Positions 42,966-51,760 of a stretch of DNA of 64,000 nucleotides are shown here, in pieces (position 1 is the first letter of the stretch; the number at the start of each line of letters is the position of its first letter). Origin of the DNA: Sulfitobacter mediterraneus (GTDB taxonomy: Bacteria; Pseudomonadota; Alphaproteobacteria; Rhodobacterales; Rhodobacteraceae); NCBI RefSeq assembly GCF_003054325.1, contig NZ_QBKU01000010.1:1-64000 (forward strand). Reading direction: 5' to 3'. The position numbers and the translations under genes were made by a program. The notes under the pieces are model-generated. The model had not been told where the DNA came from and did not search any database. It saw nothing but the letters and a program-made list of their open reading frames with translations.

Positions 42966-43302
42966 GCGGTGCCTCCTAGATAAAGATTTTTGATACACCA
43001 CGCCTGTTGGCTGACGCGGTGCGCAGTCCCGTTTGTTCTAGTGCGGCTTTCGCTGAGGGGCAATGGGCGGGTTTGCCGCAGGAGCAGGTTATTTTTGTTA
43101 AGTCCGGTGGAAAGCGGGCCGATTTGCCCTGATCTTGGGGGAAAGCATCCGAATGTCCCAAAAGGGCCGGGGATGAGCGGCGCAGAGGCCTGCCGCGGGT
43201 GGGCAAAGCCATCCCAATGATTCCCCGCCCTACGCTGCCCGCGATGACGCCCCTCAATCGGGCCAAAGGGGCATGCGCCAATGGGTCTAAAAGTGCGAAA
43301 GC
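42966..43302. other. 337-bp gene-free region upstream of ctaD
   Basis: No credible gene. An open minus-strand frame here lacks a ribosome binding site and family character. It must contain the ctaD promoter; I see no FNR-type box. Near the pabB stop (43303) there is no clear terminator. Confidence 0.5.
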
Positions 43303-44433
43303 CTAAAGTTGCGCAAAGGCGGATTTGAGCAAGGCCTCGTCATATTCGCTTTGGGCACTGCTGTCATAGACCACCCCGCCGCCCACGTTCAGTCGCGCCT
43401 GACCAGTCGGCCCGCAGATCAAGGTGCGGATCGCCACGTTGAACTCCATCGCCCCGTCCGGCGCGATCCAGCCGATCATGCCGCAATAGGCATCGCGCGG
43501 TGCGGTCTCCAAACGCGCCAGAATTTGCATCGCACGGATCTTGGGCGCACCGGTGATGGACCCACAGGGAAACAGGGCCAGCAGAATGTCGGAAAGCCCG
43601 CAGTCTGGCTTGATGGTCGCCGTGACCTCGGAAATCATCTGATGCACAGTGGCGTAGCTTTCGATTTCAAAAAGCGATGGCACCTGTACGCTGCCGATCT
43701 GGGCAATCCGGGCAAAATCATTGCGCAGCAGGTCGGTGATCATCAGATTTTCGGCCTGATCTTTTTCAGAGCCAGCCAGTTGCGCCCTGAGAGCGGCATC
43801 CTCAGTGCGGTCCGCGCTGCGTTTGATGGTGCCCTTCATCGGCCGCGCCCGCAGTTGCCCGTCCGCAGACAGGGAAAAGAACAGTTCCGGCGAGCGGCAC
43901 AATAGTTTTGTTGCGCCCAGATCGACAAAGGCGCCGTAGGGAACAGATTGCTTTTGCCTGAGTCTTTCATAAAGCCGCCGGAGGCACCCTTCATATGTGG
44001 CGGTGATAGGGAAGGTCAGGTTGGCTTGGTAGATGTCACCGGACTTTAGGAAATCATGAACGGTATCAAAGGCTTCTTTGTAGGTCTCAAAGCACCACTC
44101 TGGCGTGAATGTGCCAAGCCGGGCAGCGTTATCTGCGGGCACCTCAGTCGGAGCCACGACCTGATCAAACACACCAAAGCGCAATAGCGGTTCGTCGGCG
44201 GATGTGTGGTGATCCCGAAAAATATCCGGGGTCAGCGCATAGCCCAATTCGTAGGACGCGCTGCCTGCGAGCCATTTTCCGGCTTGCTGCGCCGCTTCCA
44301 TCGCTTGCAATGCCGGGCCAACCTCATCGGGATACCAAGCCTCGATGATGTCTTCGGGATCTCGAAAAAGAGAACCTGACCCAAGCGGCCCCCGGTCAAA
44401 CAAGACCGATGCCGTCAGCTTGTCTTGCGTCAC
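43303..44433 (-). CDS. pabB: aminodeoxychorismate synthase component I
   Basis: 376-residue chorismate-utilising enzyme for folate synthesis, making 4-amino-4-deoxychorismate with a PabA glutaminase. The core has KSGDIYQANLTFPI, RPMKGTIKRS, ENLMITDLLRNDF, GSITGAPKIRAMQIL and GMIGWIAPDGAMEFNVAIRT, the signature region with the catalytic Lys-type loop. It lacks a C-terminal PabC fusion. Start GTG 44433 directly abuts the stop of the Dabb gene. Confidence 0.92.
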   Translation of the reverse strand: MTQDKLTASVLFDRGPLGSGSLFRDPEDIIEAWYPDEVGPALQAMEAAQQAGKWLAGSASYELGYALTPDIFRDHHTSADEPLLRFGVFDQVVAPTEVPADNAARLGTFTPEWCFETYKEAFDTVHDFLKSGDIYQANLTFPITATYEGCLRRLYERLRQKQSVPYGAFVDLGATKLLCRSPELFFSLSADGQLRARPMKGTIKRSADRTEDAALRAQLAGSEKDQAENLMITDLLRNDFARIAQIGSVQVPSLFEIESYATVHQMISEVTATIKPDCGLSDILLALFPCGSITGAPKIRAMQILARLETAPRDAYCGMIGWIAPDGAMEFNVAIRTLICGPTGQARLNVGGGVVYDSSAQSEYDEALLKSAFAQL

Positions 44434-44760
44434 CTAAAAATCAGCCGCAATGCGCAGATCGCGAAGCGGGCGCACGATATCGATGCAATCTTGGTAGATC
44501 TGGTGGGCGCGGTAGGCGGTCAACGCCGCGTCGTCTTCGAATTCGGCATAGACGATGACGTCAACCTCGTTGCCAAACCGGTCTTCGTTCCGATTGCGCG
44601 ACACTTCAAAATGTTTGACTGACGGGATCTCAGCCAGTTTCGATAGCCCATCAACGATGCGGTCAATGTCATCGGGGTTCTTGGCGCTGAAAAAGACAAC
44701 GTGGCGGATGATTTCGGATCGGGGGTCTTGTTCTGGCACTTGAGTGGTCCTGCGCGACAT
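44434..44760 (-). CDS. Dabb (stress-responsive alpha/beta barrel) domain protein
   Basis: 108-residue small protein with a Dabb ferredoxin-like fold: IIRHVVFFSAKNPDDIDRIVDGL, VKHFEVSRN, VDVIVYAEFEDDAALTAYRAH read in order. These dimeric proteins are of unclear function; some bind haem or small ligands. It is immediately upstream of pabB with no gap, so the two are one operon. Confidence 0.85.
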   Translation of the reverse strand: MSRRTTQVPEQDPRSEIIRHVVFFSAKNPDDIDRIVDGLSKLAEIPSVKHFEVSRNRNEDRFGNEVDVIVYAEFEDDAALTAYRAHQIYQDCIDIVRPLRDLRIAADF

Positions 44761-44912
44761 GGGGAAGGGGGATGGGAAATCTGCCGATTGCCGAAATGGG
44801 GGGTTAGATCAATTGCGCCTATTGCTACAAAATTCTTGACACTGACAAGGGTAAAAAGGGCGGATAGGCGGGCAATTTTCAGGGGGGCGTTTGGCTCAGG
44901 TCTGACCGCAGG

Positions 44913-45593
44913 TTAGCTTGGCAATGTGCAAGCCCCATCCGGTTGCGCATCAAACACCTGATCAAAGGTTGCCCGCAGCGCGACATCGACATCATCCATG
45001 GTGACCGGCAACCCCATATCAACCAGCGAAGTCACCCCGTGCTGGGTGATGCCGCAGGGGACGATGCCGGTGAAATGCTCCAGATCCGGTTCCACATTGA
45101 TACTGATGCCATGAAAGCTGACCCATTTGCGCAGGCGAATGCCAATTGCCGCAATCTTGTCTTCGGCGGGTGTGCCATCGGGCTGTGGCGGCTTTTCGGG
45201 GCGCTGTACCCAGACCCCGACCCGGCCATCGCGGATTTCGCCGCGCAGGTTGAACTGATCCAGCGTGGCAATCACCCAAGCCTCAAGCTGCCGCACAAAA
45301 CAGCGCACGTCGCGCCCACGTGCGGCCACGTTCAACATCACATAAGCCACCCGCTGTCCCGGTCCATGATAGGTGTACTGCCCGCCGCGTTTTGTCTCAT
45401 AAACGGCAAAGCGGTCCGGATCTGTCAGGTCTTCGATCTTGGCAGAGGTGCCAGCGGTATAAAGCGGCGGATGTTCTACCAGCCAGATACATTCCTCAGC
45501 CTCGCCCGCCGCGATTGCATTGGCGCGGGCCTCCATCCAGGCTTCGGCCTCGCGGTAATCGGTCAAGCCGTCTGTTGTGATCCATTCTACCAT
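44913..45593 (-). CDS. lipB: octanoyl-[ACP]:protein octanoyltransferase
   Basis: 226-residue LipB, transferring octanoyl groups to lipoyl domains of 2-oxoacid dehydrogenases. The motif [19 protein letters not shown] is the ligand-binding loop. The catalytic Lys is in [17 protein letters not shown] and the catalytic Cys in GIVPCGI. ATG 45593 chosen over GTG 45599. It stands alone between the Dabb gene and a small membrane protein gene. Confidence 0.95.
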   Translation of the reverse strand: MVEWITTDGLTDYREAEAWMEARANAIAAGEAEECIWLVEHPPLYTAGTSAKIEDLTDPDRFAVYETKRGGQYTYHGPGQRVAYVMLNVAARGRDVRCFVRQLEAWVIATLDQFNLRGEIRDGRVGVWVQRPEKPPQPDGTPAEDKIAAIGIRLRKWVSFHGISINVEPDLEHFTGIVPCGITQHGVTSLVDMGLPVTMDDVDVALRATFDQVFDAQPDGACTLPS

Positions 45594-45632
45594 GGGCACG
45601 GTCTAGCCTGTCATTGGAGGCGGGGAAAGGGA

Positions 45633-46028
45633 TCAATCGCGGTTCAGGACGGTCTGATCCTGCGCAGGAAAGGGCAGGGATCGACAATAGCCGGGCAAGG
45701 CAACACCATAGCGGACCCAACGCCGCGCTATCATTCTGCGTTTGGAGATACAGACCAAGCCGCCCTTGCGAACCTGCACCAGCCGGTCTGCGGTACGCAC
45801 CAGCCGAGTCCGGCCATCGGCTTCAAACAGAACGACACGATCAGACATATCTTTGCCCGCGACCTGCTGAACATCCAGAACCACCGACCAGCGGTAATCA
45901 ACACTCAACAAAACGCCGTATAGCCCAACCGCAATTGCCAAAAAGAGCCCGGCAAGCCCGAACCGCGCTGCCCAGCCGGAGGGCTGGGTCGGTGAGATAT
46001 TTAAGTTGATGCGCGGGGGCGGTGCCAT
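45633..46028 (-). CDS. single-pass membrane protein, hypothetical
   Basis: 131-residue protein. An N-terminal cytoplasmic tail (APPPRINLNISPT) precedes one membrane helix (about 23-43, FGLAGLFLAIAVGLYGVLL). An extracytoplasmic domain of about 85 residues is rich in Arg and Val, with two Cys. I do not recognise the family. ATG 46028 chosen over TTG 46037. It lies 39 bp upstream of lipB on the same strand. Confidence 0.6.
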   Translation of the reverse strand: MAPPPRINLNISPTQPSGWAARFGLAGLFLAIAVGLYGVLLSVDYRWSVVLDVQQVAGKDMSDRVVLFEADGRTRLVRTADRLVQVRKGGLVCISKRRMIARRWVRYGVALPGYCRSLPFPAQDQTVLNRD

Positions 46029-46111
46029 CTGAACCAAATGCCAAAGCTTTTGGACATTCTTATGACGTCACGGCGCGATCAGTGGCTGTGACCACGCGTC
46101 TGATCTCTCCG

Positions 46112-46789
46112 TCAGGCGGCCTCATCGGTCTCTTGCACCACTTTCATCAGCATTTGCGCATAATTTTCTGCGCCTTGCGCCCCGGTCAGCAGATACTTCC
46201 CCGCAAACACCATCGAAGGCACGCCCGAAATCCCCCGCGAAGTCCAGAATTGCTGTCGTGCGCGGGTTTCCTCTGCATGGCTGCCGCTTTCCAGCACCTC
46301 TGCGGCGGCATCGCGGTCAAGGCCGACCGACTGCGCCGTGTCCAGCAGAACCTCCTGCGTCGAGACATCCTTGCCATCCTGAAAATGCGCCGCAAACAGC
46401 GCCATCTTCAGTGGATGTTGCAACCCGTGTTCCTGCGCCCATTCCAACAGTTGATGCGCGGCAAAGGTGTTTACGATCCGGCTGTCCGGTCCAAAATTGA
46501 AGGCAAAGCCAAGCGACTGTCCCAGATCGATCAGATGTTTACGGTTCTGCGCGGATTGCTCTGCCGAGGCGCCGTATTTCTCAGCGATATGTTCAGTCAG
46601 GTTCTGCCCCTCGGGCGGCATCGCCGGGTTCAATTCGAACGGATGCCACCGAATGTAGGCGCCCACACCGGTCATTCCCAGCGCCTGCTCAAGCTGTTTG
46701 AAACCAACAATGCACCACGGACACATCACGTCAGAGACAATATCAATTTGAAGGGCCGGTGCGTCGGGCTTGGGTGTTTGGTCTGACAT
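46112..46789 (-). CDS. DsbA-family oxidoreductase (FrnE-like)
   Basis: 225-residue cytoplasmic thioredoxin-fold protein without a signal peptide. The active site is SDVMCPWCIVGFKQL, the FrnE pattern. The helical insert and cis-Pro region GVPSMVFAGKYLLTGAQ follow the DsbA fold. FrnE-type proteins act in oxidative stress or polyketide isomerisation. ATG 46789 chosen; the open frame upstream has no protein character. Divergent from the peptidoglycan-binding protein gene. Confidence 0.9.
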   Translation of the reverse strand: MSDQTPKPDAPALQIDIVSDVMCPWCIVGFKQLEQALGMTGVGAYIRWHPFELNPAMPPEGQNLTEHIAEKYGASAEQSAQNRKHLIDLGQSLGFAFNFGPDSRIVNTFAAHQLLEWAQEHGLQHPLKMALFAAHFQDGKDVSTQEVLLDTAQSVGLDRDAAAEVLESGSHAEETRARQQFWTSRGISGVPSMVFAGKYLLTGAQGAENYAQMLMKVVQETDEAA

Positions 46790-46945
46790 GGGAGCCTCAC
46801 ATTTGGGGGGTAAGCGGTGAAGATTGGCACGAAAATGCTGTGTTTCAAGGGCAAAAGCGCGATTTGTGATCAACTTTAGCTTGGCCCCCAAGCAACCTGT
46901 GGTAGCCTTGTTGCCAATAGAGTGATTCAATTTTTGGAGCGGAAA

Positions 46946-48277
46946 ATGTACATTAAAGTCATGACAGGTGCCGTGTTCGCGGCATCATTGGCCCTGCTTC
47001 CGGCGGAACGTGTGGAAGCAGATGCAGGGGATTTCATCGCCGGTGCGATCATTGGCGGGATCGTGGGGGCGAACGCGAAAAAGCAGCGGCGCTCGACCAG
47101 AACCTACCGCAAGAAGTCATCCCGCTCCAAATTGCCATCGACCCAAGAGGGTAAAAGTATACAGGCGTCGTTGAACTATTTCGGCTTTGATGCGGGGACA
47201 GTGGACGGCCAATTGGGCCGCAAGACCCGCAACGCCGTGTCGCAGTATCAGGCCTATCTGGGCTATCCTGTCACGGGCCAGATGTCGGCTTTTGAACAGA
47301 ATTTGCTGATCTCGAGCTACAACCGTGCGCAAGCGGGCGGTTATGTCGTGCAGCAACAGGTCGCTGCCACGCCGGACGGCACGCGCGGATTGTTGAAAAC
47401 CTACCGCGCCGAGATGGCCGGGCAGGCGGCACCAGCCACCGCGCCGTCCACCACCATTGTGGTTGCGCCGCAGCAGGTGCCGCAAACCCAGCAGGTTGTC
47501 ACCGCCGCTGCGCCCTTGTCCGGGGTTGCTGGTTTAGCCAATGCTGTGGCACCTCCGGCGTCCGGTTTGCCCAACTTCATGGGCGCAGGTACGCAGGCCT
47601 CGCTGGCCTCGCATTGCAACACGGTGTCCTTGATCACCAACACCAACGGTGGCTTTACCACATTGGCGACGATGACGGACCCGAACGTCACCCTGAACGA
47701 ACAATTTTGTTTGGCACGGACCTATGCCATCGCCAAATCCGAGGAACTGGTCAGCCAGATCCAGGGGTTCACCCCTGATCAGATTGCCCAGCAATGCGCG
47801 GGCTTTGGCCCCGCCATGCAAGACAAGGTCGCCTCGCTCTCGCTCAAGTCGCGCGATGCAGTTGTGGCGGATGTGTCGTCCTTTGTGCTGACCACCGGCA
47901 TGTCCCCGGCGCAGCTGGCAGGCACCGCGCGGATCTGTCTTGGCGTTGGATATCGCACCGATAATATGGATGTCGCCATTGGATCGGCGCTGTTGCTCTA
48001 TACTATGGGCGAGGGGGTCTATGGCGAATTGATGGGCCACCACCTCAGCCAAGGGTTCGGTCCGGCCAAACGCATCGACATGGCGCAAAGCTGGTATCAG
48101 GCGGCGCTGACTGCCGCCGATACAGGCGCCGCCGCGGTGTTTGTCCCCGGCCAGCCCGAGCGCACCGAACTGCTGCGCCAAGCCTCCATGCGGATGGCAG
48201 GCGCCCCGGCCAGCACATTGCCACAGGTTCAGCCTGCCTCAAGCTCCGGTTTGCCGACCTTTTCGATCAGCGAATAG
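46946..48277 (+). CDS. exported peptidoglycan-binding domain protein
   Basis: 443-residue exported protein. A signal peptide (about 1-26) is followed by a short Gly-rich hydrophobic segment (DFIAGAIIGGIVGANAKKQRR). A peptidoglycan-binding domain type 1 comes next (about 65-125, IQASLNYFGFDAGTVDGQLGRKTRNAVSQYQAYLG in pieces). A Pro/Ala/Thr linker and a helical C-terminal domain of unknown family follow (about 215-420). ATG 46946 has a GGAG site. It is followed by a terminator and then tRNA-Leu. Confidence 0.82.
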   Translation: MYIKVMTGAVFAASLALLPAERVEADAGDFIAGAIIGGIVGANAKKQRRSTRTYRKKSSRSKLPSTQEGKSIQASLNYFGFDAGTVDGQLGRKTRNAVSQYQAYLGYPVTGQMSAFEQNLLISSYNRAQAGGYVVQQQVAATPDGTRGLLKTYRAEMAGQAAPATAPSTTIVVAPQQVPQTQQVVTAAAPLSGVAGLANAVAPPASGLPNFMGAGTQASLASHCNTVSLITNTNGGFTTLATMTDPNVTLNEQFCLARTYAIAKSEELVSQIQGFTPDQIAQQCAGFGPAMQDKVASLSLKSRDAVVADVSSFVLTTGMSPAQLAGTARICLGVGYRTDNMDVAIGSALLLYTMGEGVYGELMGHHLSQGFGPAKRIDMAQSWYQAALTAADTGAAAVFVPGQPERTELLRQASMRMAGAPASTLPQVQPASSSGLPTFSISE

Positions 48278-48304
48278 GCCAAAGCCGACCTTCGAAAAAT
48301 CAAA

Positions 48305-48336
48305 GCCCCGTTGCCCGTTGGCAGCGGGGCATTTTG
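48305..48336 (+). terminator. intrinsic terminator after peptidoglycan-binding gene
   Basis: GCCCCG-TTGCC pairs with GGCAGCGGGGC around CGTT, then ATTTTGTT. It begins 27 bases after the stop codon. Confidence 0.8.
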
Positions 48337-48399
48337 TTGCCGATTGCCTCTTCACAAGCCCTGCATCTTTGTCTAAACGGTGCCCACCTACCACGGCGT

Positions 48400-48485
48400 G
48401 CGGCTGTGGCGGAATGGTAGACGCGCAGCGTTGAGGTCGCTGTGGGGTAACACCCGTGGAAGTTCGAGTCTTCTCAGCCGCACCA
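48400..48485 (+). tRNA. tRNA-Leu (anticodon GAG)
   Basis: 86-base plus-strand tRNA with encoded CCA. Acceptor GCGGCTG/CAGCCGC, anticodon loop TTGAGGT, a long variable arm (TGTGGGGTAACACCCGT region) and T loop TTCGAGT identify a leucine tRNA. The 245 bp after it show no gene. Confidence 0.96.
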
Positions 48486-48730
48486 AAGTTCCTTTGCACT
48501 GCAAATGGACCAGCCCCTTTGAAGTGGTGTGCTGGGCGACAGTTGCTCCGCAGGAGCGATGAGAGCATCTGGTTCTAGAATTGTCCGTTTTCCCGCAGCG
48601 CAAGCACCTCCGAAGGAAGATGCCGCAGCATTTCAATCGGCCAAGCGGAACTCCTCAACCAGCAAAAACCGATGTCTCAGATCCATAGTTGGCCAGCGCA
48701 GCATAGGCTGGCGCGCACCACCCGTTTGCC

Positions 48731-49363
48731 TCAGCGTTGGCCGTCAAAGATAAGGCGTGCAGCAAGCCCGCCAAAGACCATCCCCAAGAAATATCGTGGC
48801 AAATTTGAATACCGTCGCCCCCTTGCAGCAAATGATTTCATCCCGCCAGCAAGCCATATGACCACCCCGTGAACTGCAAAGTCGATGATCAAAAAGACGC
48901 AAGCCAGCACCAGAATTTGAACCGCAATCGCGCCTCTTTCGGGGGCGAGGAATTGCGGAAACAGAGCAAGGTAAAACAGCGCTACTTTTGGGTTTAGAAC
49001 GTTCGACAGAAATCCTTGCCGGAAAATCACCAACAGCGACATCCGGTGATTGGAAGGGGACTGCGGTGCAGAGCCGCCGCGGGCCGCAAACGCTTGCCAT
49101 GCGAGGAAAATAAGGTAGGCCGCGCCCAGATATCTGACCAGATCGTAAGCGTAGGGTATGGCCAGAAACAGCTGCGACAATCCAAGCGCCAGAATAATGG
49201 CGTGGAAGGCAGATCCGGCGGAGACGCCAAATTGGGTCACCAACCCGGCAGTGCGTCCTTGTGCGGCGCTTCTCGCGGCAACCAAGATCATGTCAGGTCC
49301 GGGCGTCACAGCAAGGGCAAGGCTGGCCGCGCTGAACAGCAGCAATGTTTGAAAATCAATCAC
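48731..49363 (-). CDS. LysE/RhtB-family amino acid exporter
   Basis: 210-residue inner-membrane exporter with about six helices. Family signature SLALAVTPGPDMILVAARSAAQGRTAGL (in pieces) and the C-terminal FWLAGG-like segment IWLAGGMKSF are visible. GTG 49363 is chosen: it has a GAGGAGG site upstream and gives the family length. The longer frame runs back through that site. Substrate unknown, typically homoserine, threonine or lysine. Confidence 0.87.
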   Translation of the reverse strand: MIDFQTLLLFSAASLALAVTPGPDMILVAARSAAQGRTAGLVTQFGVSAGSAFHAIILALGLSQLFLAIPYAYDLVRYLGAAYLIFLAWQAFAARGGSAPQSPSNHRMSLLVIFRQGFLSNVLNPKVALFYLALFPQFLAPERGAIAVQILVLACVFLIIDFAVHGVVIWLAGGMKSFAARGRRYSNLPRYFLGMVFGGLAARLIFDGQR

Positions 49364-49537
49364 GCTTGCATTCCTCCTCAAAGGTTTTCTGCTTTCGCCT
49401 TTGAAGTTCATCGCACCCCGGCCCAAAAGTCACGCCTTTAGTTCCTGGTGGATGGACGGCCTGCTTTGCAGTCTACCAAAGGGTGGGGTGTATCTCGGGC
49501 AATCGAAGTTGCGATAACCAGAACAGCAGGCCTTGGC

Positions 49538-50590
49538 TTATCCCGACCGCGCCGCAATCGAATCGCGCGGCACCAGTTCGCACTCCAGTTTTTCTGCCGT
49601 TGGTCCGTGCCCATGATCGTCCGTCCCGATCAACCGCTCGACCGCCCATTCGCCCATCTCGCGATGGGGCAGGTTGACCGTGGTCAGCATCGGCGTCAGA
49701 TGGCGCGAGATCTCTTCGTCGTCATAACCGATCACGGATACATCTTCGGGGATACGCAGACCGCGTTCCTTGAGATATTCGTAACAGCCAATCGCCATTC
49801 GGTCATTCTGGCAGAAAATTGCGGTCGGCGGGTTATCGGCCTCCATCAAAGCTTTGGTTCCGCTGTAGCCCGCGCTGGCCGACCAATCACCGGGCTGCAC
49901 CAGCGCGGGATCAAACGGGATATCCGCCGTGGCCAAGGCGCGTCTGTAGCCCTTGAGCCGATCTTGCGCCGCGCTCATGAAATCTTCGCCCATGATGGTG
50001 CCAATCCGTTGGTGTCCTGCCGCGATCAGGGCGTTGGTGGCGCTTTGCCCGCCAGCGATCTCGCTTGGTACGATCGACGGAGCTTCTGCGGTCTTATCCG
50101 TGCAATTGAGCAAGACATAGGGCCGGTCCAGTGACCGAAGCGCATCGGGCACGGTGATGTCCCGGGTAAAGATACAGGCATAGATAAAGGCCTCGACCCC
50201 GTCCTGCACCATGGCATCAATGATGGCGGGGGCCTTCTTGGGGTCGTTGCCTACCTCATAGATCACCAGCACCGCGCCAGTGTCCTGCAAGGCGTTCTGA
50301 ACGCCGCGGATCGCCATGATCCCTTCGGGACTGGTGGAAAGAGAATCGATCAAGAACCCCACCCGGCGCAGTTCCGGCGCCCGCGTGATTGCGGTGTTCA
50401 GCAATTCGGCCTGCCGGATTTTGTAGCCCATGTTGCGGGCCGCCTCGATGACCTTTTCGCGGGTGTCGGGCGAGATCGAGATGCTTTGGTTGCCATTGAG
50501 AACAATGGAAACCGTTGACTGGGAACAGCCAACCGCCCGGGCAACGTCGCTCATGGTAACTCTTTTTTCGCGGTGGCTTGTCTTGGGCAT
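49538..50590 (-). CDS. LacI-family transcription regulator of the sugar operon
   Basis: 350-residue LacI/GalR regulator. The helix-turn-helix is VTMSDVARAVGCSQSTVSIVLNG (about 11-33, read in pieces), followed by the hinge helix (DTREKVIEAARNMGY). A periplasmic-binding-like effector domain follows (about 75-345). It is divergent from the ABC transporter operon, and a 19-bp near-perfect palindrome lies in the 137-bp gap, so it likely represses the operon until a galactose-related inducer binds. Confidence 0.93.
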   Translation of the reverse strand: MPKTSHREKRVTMSDVARAVGCSQSTVSIVLNGNQSISISPDTREKVIEAARNMGYKIRQAELLNTAITRAPELRRVGFLIDSLSTSPEGIMAIRGVQNALQDTGAVLVIYEVGNDPKKAPAIIDAMVQDGVEAFIYACIFTRDITVPDALRSLDRPYVLLNCTDKTAEAPSIVPSEIAGGQSATNALIAAGHQRIGTIMGEDFMSAAQDRLKGYRRALATADIPFDPALVQPGDWSASAGYSGTKALMEADNPPTAIFCQNDRMAIGCYEYLKERGLRIPEDVSVIGYDDEEISRHLTPMLTTVNLPHREMGEWAVERLIGTDDHGHGPTAEKLECELVPRDSIAARSG

Positions 50591-50664
50591 CAGCCTCTCC
50601 TGACCGGCTATATTTCCTAAACCTAGACCTCAAAAGGTGGTTCATCAAGTCGATTACTAAATAA

Positions 50665-50683
50665 TATTAGTTTAAAGCTAATA
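50665..50683. promoter_or_regulatory. palindromic operator between LacI regulator and sugar ABC operon
   Basis: TATTAGTTTAAAGCTAATA is a 19-base inverted repeat with one mismatched pair, placed 82 bp before the LacI start and 45 bp before the binding-protein start. It sits within an AT-rich promoter region. An odd length with a central A-T is unlike the classic CG-centred LacI operator, but position makes it the best candidate. Confidence 0.6.
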
Positions 50684-50727
50684 GATAATAGTAATGTTGT
50701 CGTACGGCAAACATTAGGGAGGAACTT

Positions 50728-51693
50728 ATGAAACTGAAAACATCACTCGCAACGCTCGCCGCCGTATTGGTGACAACCGCTGCAACCGCTCAGGGGCTGC
50801 CGCCGCTTGAGCAAAAAGACCAATACACTGTTGGTTTTGCACAAACAGAAAGCAACAACCCCTGGCGCATTGCCCAGACCAAAAGCTTTCAGGATACCGC
50901 AGCCAGCTGCAACTGGAATCTGGTTTATACGGATGCGGCCGGTTCAGCGGCCAAACAGGTCGCCGATGTTGATTCGATGATCGCACAGGGCGTCGATGCA
51001 ATTTTCCTGCCGCCGCGCGAAGAGCAGCCCTTGTTGCCAGCGGTGCTGCGCGCCAAGGGGGCGGGCATTCCGGTGTTCCTCGTGGACCGTTCGGTTGATC
51101 CGAACGTAGCCAAAGCGGGCGTTGATTATGTGACCTTCATGGGCTCCGACTTTATCGAGCAGGGCCGCCGCGCAGCGGAATGGCTGATCGCCAATTCCGA
51201 CGGCACTGAAGTGATCGTTGAATTGGAAGGCACCACCGGATCGTCCCCGGCCAATGACCGCAAAAAGGGCTTTGATGACGCTGTTGCAGGCCAGTCCGGC
51301 ATGACAATTGTGGCCAGCCAATCGGGTGATTTTGCCCGCGACAAAGGCCGTCAGGTGATGGAAACACTGCTGCAATCGCATCCGGACGTCACCGTGGTTT
51401 ATGCCCACAACGACGAAATGGCGATTGGTGCCATTCAGGCGCTTGAGGCCGCGGGCCGCAAACCCGGCGAAGACGTGACGCTGGTGTCCATCGACGGCAC
51501 CCGCGATGCGCTGCAAGCGATCATTGATGGCAAGTTGGGCGTATCCGTGGAATCCGCGCCGTTCTTTGGTCCGGTCGCCTGCGACACGATGAAAGCCTAT
51601 GCAGCGGGCGAAGATGTCCCGACATGGGTCAAGGTTGAAGACCGCGTGTTCACCAAGGACAACGCGGCTGACCACATCGGCGAAGCATACTAA
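50728..51693 (+). CDS. sugar ABC transporter substrate-binding protein (YtfQ-like)
   Basis: 321-residue periplasmic binding protein with a signal peptide (about 1-22, ending ATAQ). It closely follows E. coli YtfQ, which binds galactofuranose. Matching segments include VGFAQTESNNPWR, GVDAIFLPP, VFLVDRS, VELEGTTGSSPANDRKKGF, SQSGDFARDKGRQVME and YAHNDEMAIGAIQA. First gene of the operon, high expression expected. A stable stem-loop follows it, before the ATPase gene. Confidence 0.9.
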   Translation: MKLKTSLATLAAVLVTTAATAQGLPPLEQKDQYTVGFAQTESNNPWRIAQTKSFQDTAASCNWNLVYTDAAGSAAKQVADVDSMIAQGVDAIFLPPREEQPLLPAVLRAKGAGIPVFLVDRSVDPNVAKAGVDYVTFMGSDFIEQGRRAAEWLIANSDGTEVIVELEGTTGSSPANDRKKGFDDAVAGQSGMTIVASQSGDFARDKGRQVMETLLQSHPDVTVVYAHNDEMAIGAIQALEAAGRKPGEDVTLVSIDGTRDALQAIIDGKLGVSVESAPFFGPVACDTMKAYAAGEDVPTWVKVEDRVFTKDNAADHIGEAY

Positions 51694-51711
51694 GCTAGGC
51701 AAATGGCAAAA

Positions 51712-51740
51712 CGGACCCTGCGCCTTTGGTGCGGGGTCCG
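51712..51740 (+). promoter_or_regulatory. intra-operon stem-loop after the binding-protein gene
   Basis: CGGACCC and GGGTCCG close a hairpin with further pairing inside around CTTTGG, with no strong T run after it. Hairpins at this place in binding-protein operons usually protect the upstream message from 3' decay and keep downstream expression low. Confidence 0.65.
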
Positions 51741-51760
51741 ACTGAATTTTGGGGGAAAAG

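Noticed and set aside
42976-43281. Minus-strand frame of 101 codons upstream of ctaD
   Set aside because: No ribosome binding site and no protein-like pattern; treated as leader DNA.
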